The notes beneath the pieces were generated by a model. The model saw only the letters and a list, made by a program, of their open reading frames with translations. It had not been told where the DNA came from and made no database searches. Positions 28,160-37,100 of a stretch of 64,000 nucleotides of DNA are shown in pieces; the first letter of the stretch is position 1, and each line of letters starts with the position of its first letter. Origin of the DNA: Antedon mediterranea (Eukaryota; Echinodermata; Crinoidea; Comatulida; Antedonidae); NCBI RefSeq assembly GCF_964355755.1, contig NC_092678.1, positions 18,944,922-19,008,921 of the forward strand. The letters are read 5' to 3'. Made by a program: the position numbers and the translations under genes.

Positions 28160-31100
28160 GGTCTGTCTGTCTGTCGGTCTGTCTGTCTGTCTGTCGGTCC
28201 GGTATCACTATGCGTTTTATCGCTTTAAGACCTTATCTTGATATCAGTTTAATCTAGCTAGGTTAATTTTTCACAGTATATTCCTTATGGCCAGGAATCA
28301 ATGTGGTTATGTTTTCACGGTGCGCAATAAAAAATTACGCGGTCTACGCACGATTTAACGAAATCACGTTTGTAATCATATCTTCACAACCATGAATCAC
28401 AATTATATTATTGGTACTCATAAATTTCAGGGCATAAATCATCATATGGCAATACAATTACGTGCGTAGCGCATGTAACGCATGCGTACGCGCGCTTAAC
28501 ATTTTCAAAATTTATTTTCGATGAAATAAGAGTACATTTCAGGCAATTTTAAGCGTTTACAAAATTGCCATGAGTGCGCATATTTTTGCGCGCGCACTGC
28601 GCGTTAAATGTTATTGCGCACTCTTTTTGCCCGATTTCTGTTTTCTTGACTTACTTTTCAACTCGAAATTACGTTATACGAGCACGTCGAAAGTGACAGG
28701 CTACGCACGTGTAAATTTAAAAAAAATAAATGTTTTTAAACATTTCAACATTTTTAAACATGTTCAGTAATTTCGGTCAGTATAGTTCACTATGTCGGTC
28801 GGTCGGTCTCTCTGTCTCTCTGTCTGTCGGTCTGTCTGTCGGTCTGTCGGTCTGTCTGTCGGTCCGGTATCACTATGCATTGTAGCACGCGACTTAATGG
28901 CTGTTGGCCTTGTTTTTTCTCGGATCTTATTTTAAAAAAGGTGTGTTTTTGTATTATAGATATGCCTGCCGTGTTTGGAATATCGCAGGTACAATAATCA
29001 GTGAGACTGTGGTTATTTCATTAGAAGGTAAAGAGTAAACATAAATGATCTGATAATATAATATTAAATATAAAATTCACGATACTATACAAATTCCTAC
29101 CTTGCAATGTATACTTTAACCACTCAACAACATCTGATCTTTTTTATTATTATTATATTATTTATTACCTTCTAAAAATTCCACTGAGGGCATGTCATAG
29201 TTATTGTTTTCTCAAGTAAAATTGCTTTCTGCTCTTTCTTTTTATATTAAAGAGCGTTACATATTTTTTTCTTCAAAAGTTTCATCTATGTTGCCTGTCT
29301 TGTATAAAATGTTTTTATTCTACTTTTTCCCCAATTGGCGTATTTCTTTGCTTATATTATTTTCTATCACTGAATAATGTTGGTATAAAATTTTGTTTTA
29401 CATTACATTGTATTAAGGCTAACCTACTTTCTTTGTACATAATAACTGTATTCTCATTATATCCTTTTAGATGCATCATGTACGGTTAATCATGCGTCAA
29501 TGCGGGATAGTGCAAAGTCGAAGCAAAAATGTTACAACAGTACTATAACAAATATCACACCTACACGTAATCCACGTGATTTTGGAGGGCAGTATTACAA
29601 AGACACTTTTGTTCAAGGATCCGTTTTGTACAGTATGTCATTTTCTTCTTCCAACTTTGACATTGGCAATGAATCTTACTCCAATTCCAGCTCAACAAAC
29701 TATAATTACGTCATAATTTCCATAGAATTCACCATGTTGAATCAAAATACAGGTGTAGCTGTTTACTTTCAAACGTTTAACGGTATAATAATTAGTCCTA
29801 AAAAAGAAAGCTTTCAAATTGACTTGATGTTTGATCAACCAATCAAAATTAAAAGCACATCTACGTATGAGATTACACTAAATAGTCATTCTCATCTTCC
29901 CGTTCAATTTTCTGATGAGGCGATTTCAATTAATGGAGTTACTTGTAAAAACGACTCACCAGAGTGTTTGCTATTTCTAAGTGAATGGAACATTCAGGCG
30001 AATGCTGGCTGCAGTCAAACAGATGTGGAAATTACAGCCCTTGAAATTTGCGTTGGAGAGTTTGTTAAAGGTATAGTATTAGTAAAGCTATGTAAATCTG
30101 TATTGCACATGTACCTTATGACATTGAAAAAGTTATTAATATTGGAATTGAGATAACCCACCTTGCTATACATACCTGCAAGTAAATCCCATTTTCAGTA
30201 AAAAAGAATCACCTGGCTACAGGCTTAAGATTGTTCTTCAGAACATTCCAGTACTTATATCATTGTCTTTAACTGCGGATTTTTGTTTACGTATTAAGTT
30301 TTTTGGAAGATTGTAATGCTATTTTATTTATATAGTTTTAGAAAATTGCTTCATTATCTTTATTTTTAGATCCTCGTGTAGTTCGTAACCCCAAATCACG
30401 TGCTGTTGATATTGGTATGACAGTTATGTTGGAATGCATTATAGAAAATGTGGAGTTTTATGAATGGTATAAAAACGGCGACCGTATCCCCAATGCTAAC
30501 AGTCCTACATACAGTGTGCAGCTAGATAAAGGCCAGAGTCAGGGGGACTATACTTGTTTTGGATCTAGATCTCAAGATAAAAAAGATGCAGCATCAAACC
30601 TTGCCACCGTACTCATAACAGGTGGGTCACTTTTCATTGTCATGTCATTACCACATAGTCCAAGAGAAGTTTATGTTTCAGAGCCATAGAAAAATGTTAT
30701 ATATGTTTTTCAAACTTGAATACAAATTTTATTGATATTTATGTTAATATTTAATAAGTGTTAAAAATGTTTTGTTATTGTATTTTTTAGGTTTGTCTAC
30801 TTTTAGAGTAAATGTTACATTCAATATTTTATTCAACGAAGACTATACGAACAGAGAAAGTGCGGCATTCAACAATTTTACAAATGAATTCCAGAAATCT
30901 GTAAGTATTACTAAAATTATCAAACCCTGATTGGTTGAATTTACAAATGTTTACATTGAGTAGTAAACATAGTGGTTACAAGTGCTATTACCTACAATAA
31001 ACACTAATCGATATGAATCAGAGAATCCCTTTAAAAACTGGCCCTGTGAATAATTTCAATCCTTTCAACGGGGGTCGAGGGGTGGGGGTGAGTTGTTGTT

Positions 31101-34100
31101 TAATTTAAATTTGTTTGAAAAATACGTATTTGCCTAAACTGTGTTTTACACATATGAAACGCCATATGGGCCAAAATATTTATCTTTGTACTAATAATAA
31201 TTCAAAACGCTAGACTAACAATTTTGTAAACGGAAAGAATTCTACAAAATAGGCCTACAACATTTTACACCAAAAAAAGAACATAGAATAAAATACTTTT
31301 ATTTCAGTTGTCTGCAAATATACCGCAAGTTTCTGAAATTTTTGTTATGAGCCTGAAATCCGGAAGTGTTATTACAGTGATGGATTTATACATCAACCAA
31401 GGTCAAAATGCTTCCACATACAGTACTATGATAAATGATTCTCTCACTTTGTTACCTGGGTTTTTCACAGACTCTGAATCTATCAATGTAATAAGTATAT
31501 GTAAGTTTTTAAATGATTTTTTCTAATAATGATTATAAATAAAACCACATAATTTATGAATCAATCAATGATAAAATGTGTGTACTGTAAGCATTCGGCT
31601 GAAATTGTTTTTCAAACAATGCATTTTTTCTCGAGATCATCCTAAATTCACCACCATGAGACAGACTTTCTCAATCGTACTTCTTTGATATCATTTTCAT
31701 TTATGATCATTTGGGAAAAAAATATTTATATTCAGTTCAGTGTTGCTTTTTATACAGCATCCTGCATTGGAGAGGACTTGATAATTGATGGCACTCTCTA
31801 CAGTTTTCCAGATGTTTCTCTTAGTGTAACTGCAGATTCAATACAAGATTGTCTGCTATATTCTCACGAAGGTAAGTTTAAATATAAAATATTCTTCAGT
31901 TCTTCTAAATCACCTTATGTTTACTTAAAAAGATTACGAATCGAGATTACGATTAAGTAACAGATTAAAGTCAAACATTTCTTAAAATGTTGACATTGCT
32001 AGCAAAGTTTAGGCTACTAAAGTGTTCTCATGATTTATTTTTTCGGTTTTTACAGATACAACTGTTCCTCTTGCAACAAGACACTGTGATGGAAATTTCA
32101 TATCAGGAGCTGAATGGGACAATGTCATAATTACAGACTGTGATATTAAGAATAGTAGACTGGACGAGGTATCTAATTTACTGTGATATTTAGGGAAATC
32201 ATTTGTGGAAATAGTTTTTTTTAATGTATATTACATTAACATTGATTCAACTTTTGTTTTCTTTTTTCCAGATTGAAGTTACAGAAGATAATGTTTTTGT
32301 AATAGCGGACGCTCTTGCCGAATTTACACATGATACACCAGTTATGGATGAGAAGTCTGTTGAGTCAGTTGCAAACATTTTAGAAGATATTGTTAATCTT
32401 GAGAATCCAGATGAAAGGGTAAGTATGTGCTCTTTTTGTTATCAAACAGCTGTTGAATTATGCACAACCTCAATATGAAAAGTATTCAGTTACTGGTAAA
32501 ATGGTTAAGGTTTTATCAAAAACTTGTTTTTATGACATTTACCGAAGGTAGTTTTAACACGTATCGCAAATCAAGCTCTACTTGATTGACTTATTCTTCT
32601 TTTTATCGAATCCACTATTGTGGTGGTGTTAGGATTAGTTCGCTGAGGTAGGGCGAAGTCAGGGTATTTCTAGCTTATTATTGTTAACTGGCTACACCCA
32701 GAGCAGATTTTTCGGTCATGTTAAATTTCAAAAGCTAATATGGAACATAGAATGTGCAAATTTAAACTTTAACCATGTGAATATTCATGTAATTATGAAT
32801 TAATTAATTTATATTAGTTAATACAAAACAAAACCTACCTTTGTTAATTATTTACAGATAACCTCAAACGTGGTTGAAGTTGTTGATAACATAATTCATT
32901 CTGGTATGCCGAATTTATCAATGAGAGAAACAGCATCGTCTTTTGTGACGTCATTAGAAAGACAACTTGCGACAGTGGCAGCAGCAGGCATGAACTTCAC
33001 CAGTGTACAACCACATGTCGGCGTGGTGACTTTGGCAGTAAGCCCAGATTCTCTGGTAAACGGGCTAGCTTATGTAGCTTTGTCTGATGGCGATTCACTC
33101 AAAAACATTTTGGAATCAGACGATGTAGACATATATTATGAGAATGTTCGTTCCTTTAATAATGTAGGAGCTTCAATCATTCTTCCGCATGAGATCGCCT
33201 TACTTAGTCAGGCTCAACTGGGCATAGATGAGATCCGATTATATTTTACGGTTTACCAGAATAGTTCTTTATTTATTTCGAAGAACTTGGTTATCAAGAA
33301 GTCTGGAGAAGGTTTTAAGCGCCATGTTGGCAGTCAGGTCATTTCAGCTTCAATAGAGGCTGTCATGGTTGATGGACTTGTCACACCTATAAAATTGGCT
33401 TTTTTACCACGGCATGTAAGTAACTAAGTAGAACTATTTCATGTAGAAAGCATTTATATAAGACTGAGACTAGGTTATGTACACTATAGAGTCACATAAT
33501 AGAAAATCGAAAAGATTCTTCTCAAAAAATTTCATCTGGTTTCAAATGGATATTTAAAAAATAAATGTCAACGTCATTTGCGTGACCAAGGCTATTGAAA
33601 GTAGCTGAAACGTAGCAAGTTAGTACTTATTACGAATTTATCAATGAGAGAAACAGCATCGTCTTTTGTGACGTCATTAGAAAGACAACTTGCGACAGTG
33701 GCAGCAGCAGGCATGAACTTCACCAGTGTACAACCACATGTCGGCGTGGTGACTTTGGCAGTAAGCCCAGATTCTCTGGTAAACGGGCTAGCTTATGTAG
33801 CTTTGTCTGATGGCGATTCACTCAAAAACATTTTGGAATCAGACGATGTAGACATATATTATGAGAATGTTCGTTCCTTTAATAATGTAGGAGCTTCAAT
33901 CATTCTTCCGCATGAGATCGCCTTACTTAGTCAGGCTCAACTGGGCATAGATGAGATCCGATTATATTTTACGGTTTACCAGAATAGTTCTTTATTTATT
34001 TCGAAGAACTTGGTTATCAAGAAGTCTGGAGAAGGTTTTAAGCGCCATGTTGGCAGTCAGGTCATTTCAGCTTCAATAGAGGCTGTCATGGTTGATGGAC

Positions 34101-37100
34101 TTGTCACACCTATAAAATTGGCTTTTTTACCACGGCATGTAAGTAACTAAGTAGAACTATTTCATGTAGAAAGCATTTATATAAGACTGAGACTAGGTTA
34201 TGTACACTATAGAGTCACATAATAGAAAATCGAAAAGATTCTTCTCAAAAAATTTCATCTGGTTTCAAATGGATATTTAAAAAATAAATGTCAACGTCAT
34301 TTGCGTGACCAAGGCTATTGAAAGTAGCTGAAACGTAGCAAGTTAGTACTTGTCAACTGGTTTAAAAAAAAAGTTGACATTTATTTTTTAAGAAAAGTTT
34401 CTGTAAAAATATCTGGTTGAGTTCAAAGATATTTCGACATTCCATTTTTTTGTGTTAATATTTATTCATTTACATAATAATATTGTTGTTTTTATTATTG
34501 TAGGAAATTATCAATAACAATACAGAATGTGTTTTCTGGGATTTTTCACTCGATGATGGAGTAGGTGATTGGTCAAGCGAAGGATGTGAGTTAAATGAAA
34601 CAACAGATGGTCGTGTTGTATGCTTATGTGCCCATCTTACCAACTTTGCCATTCTTGTCGTAAGTCATTTTTTTAATCTTTTTTAGTTTTTGTTAATGGC
34701 ATTTGTTACAACCGCTAATGTAGAAAACGCTAGCTAATTTTGAAACAACCTAGTAGAACAATCCACCGCTAATATAGACACAGACACATCTGCTGTCGGC
34801 TGTTTTTGGCAATTTGTAAGATTTAATTTGTTTAGCTAGATACCCTCATCACTGAAAAAACCTGTGAGTTATGTACTGGCTGGTCTATGCACCTTAAATT
34901 GCTGGTAAACGGAAGCAGTGATGTGGGTTCGATTGGTCTTATTTTTTATTCGTTTTTTTTTCAAATTAATCAATTGTATTTAGGTTTAAGGTTAATTTTT
35001 TTAATGGTTTTTCACAAGCGCCTTGAGCACTTTAGTGAATATGTGCGCTGTATAAATCTTGTTATTATTATTATTATTATTATTAAAACCTCCATCTAAT
35101 GTAGTGTTTCTATATTAGCTGGATGTTTTACTACATTCTACATTAGCGTTGGATTGCTCTACATAAACGGTTGTTTCGACATTAGCTGGCATTTTCTACA
35201 GCGGTTGTAACAGCATTCTTTAACTTTAAAAATGTCATTAGGGTTGGTGAACTAAATACGCCGACTTCTTTCCAAAATACGTCAACGCTAAACTATTAAA
35301 ACAAATACGCGAATTGTCCATAATACATCAATTTAATATTACTATTTTCCATGCTGTTTTTATAACTGGTTGTTTAGGCCTATTTTGATAGGTAAACTGG
35401 TCTGGTATATTGCTCTATCGTAAATTTTACAGACTTGATTACATTATTAATGTATTAGCCATATTTACGACTGAAGTTAAGTTAGACATACCTACTGTAT
35501 GAGAATTTTAACGTATTGCTGTACTAGCTGTGAGTACTGTTTACACCCCAATAAATTAAAATTAATTGAAACACAGTGTTGTTAATGTGTTTTGCATAAC
35601 CAAACTAAATTCATCATTTTGGCTTTATGCGCATTCTTATTATTTGTTACATACATGTTGAAACGGTGCTCATATTCGTAACATGACCTCATAATCGCGT
35701 CGAGCATACCTTATTGGCGAAAGTTCTGTATTTTTTAGTTGTATGAAAAAATGTCTCCGAGCGTGATTCGAAATGAGCACTGTTTCAATAATTTGACAGT
35801 ATGATTTATCTAAATAATATACAGTGCTACGCAACACAATTGATTTACATATATCTAATATTATGTTTACAGGACTATTATGAACCCAAAGAGTACAATG
35901 CCTTATCTATTATCAGTCTTATTGGATGCATCGTTTCTGTTGTCAGTTTGGTGGCAACAATTGCTACATACCTGTACTTTAAGTAAGTAAAAAACAGTAT
36001 AAAATAATTAGAAAGAACACAATAAATTACAATATTCCAATAACATTGACATTTTTAACTCAACATAAACATAGGCTTATGTGGGGTTAAACCAGCTCAA
36101 TATAATGCATAGAAAATACAATTTTAAAATTTTAACCAACTTAACCTTTCATTCTTTCTAAAAATAAGATTTCATAAAATTAACGTACCTTTCTATTATG
36201 ATTAAGCCTATACTGCTCTCTTTTGTAATTATGAACATGTAATAAGTTTCTTTGTGGCACTGTGTAGAAATATAACGATATAAACAGTGCCTCCTATAGA
36301 CGATGTGTCATAATGCCATAGAGTATAATACACTATGTCGGCTATGGTACTAACATAAATTATTTTTTGCAGACAATTTCGAAGTAAACGTCCACATAAA
36401 ATCCTCATCAACCTGTCGCTATCTTTGCTTCTTCTCTATCTCGTGTTTGCAATTGGCATCGAGCAGACAGGTTCTAGAAATGGATGCATCGCTGTGGCAG
36501 CGTTGATTCATTACTTTGGATTGGCCTCTGTTTTCTGGATGACAATCGAAGCTGTAAACATGTACCTAATGTTCGTCAAAGTCATTCACAGTGAAATTAG
36601 ATATTTTATGCTCAAAGTTTGTGTAGCAGGTTACGGTAAATATATTACATTATTGCCCATAGGCCTACCCAACAGTGAGTGTATTAGTTGACGCAGACGC
36701 AACGCAATGACGAAGACGCAACGCAAGCGATGCATTGAGTTCGAATATTCCAATCCATTTTAATTGATCAAATCACTTTACGTCCTTGTGTTGAATCTCT
36801 ATTATAGAATAAGCAAAAATCGATAAACATTCGTTTTCAGTGGCAACAAATAATTCTAATATTTTGCAGGAAAAAGGATTTGTTGTAGTTGTTTGTTTGT
36901 GACGTACTTTTCTTTTTACTTTCGGGAACGAATCATTCCATGAGAGATAGGCCTACTAATAACCTGTATTTTCGTGCGACAAATGTTATAAAAGGCACCA
37001 TCCTGGTCTGTGTTAGTTTTCATGTCTGTTCCATCACTCTCGGTACATTTTTATTCAAGTGTTTCTATGCTAATGACCTTCTGTTTTCACGACACGCCAT

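Noticed and set aside
28125-28200. Regular GTCT repeats as a CRISPR-like array
   Set aside because: They are simple tetranucleotide microsatellite without unique spacers, in a eukaryotic intron.
33644-34150. Second GAIN-like open frame as a separate gene
   Set aside because: It is the second unit of the 723-bp duplication, lacking exon start and an in-frame acceptor.
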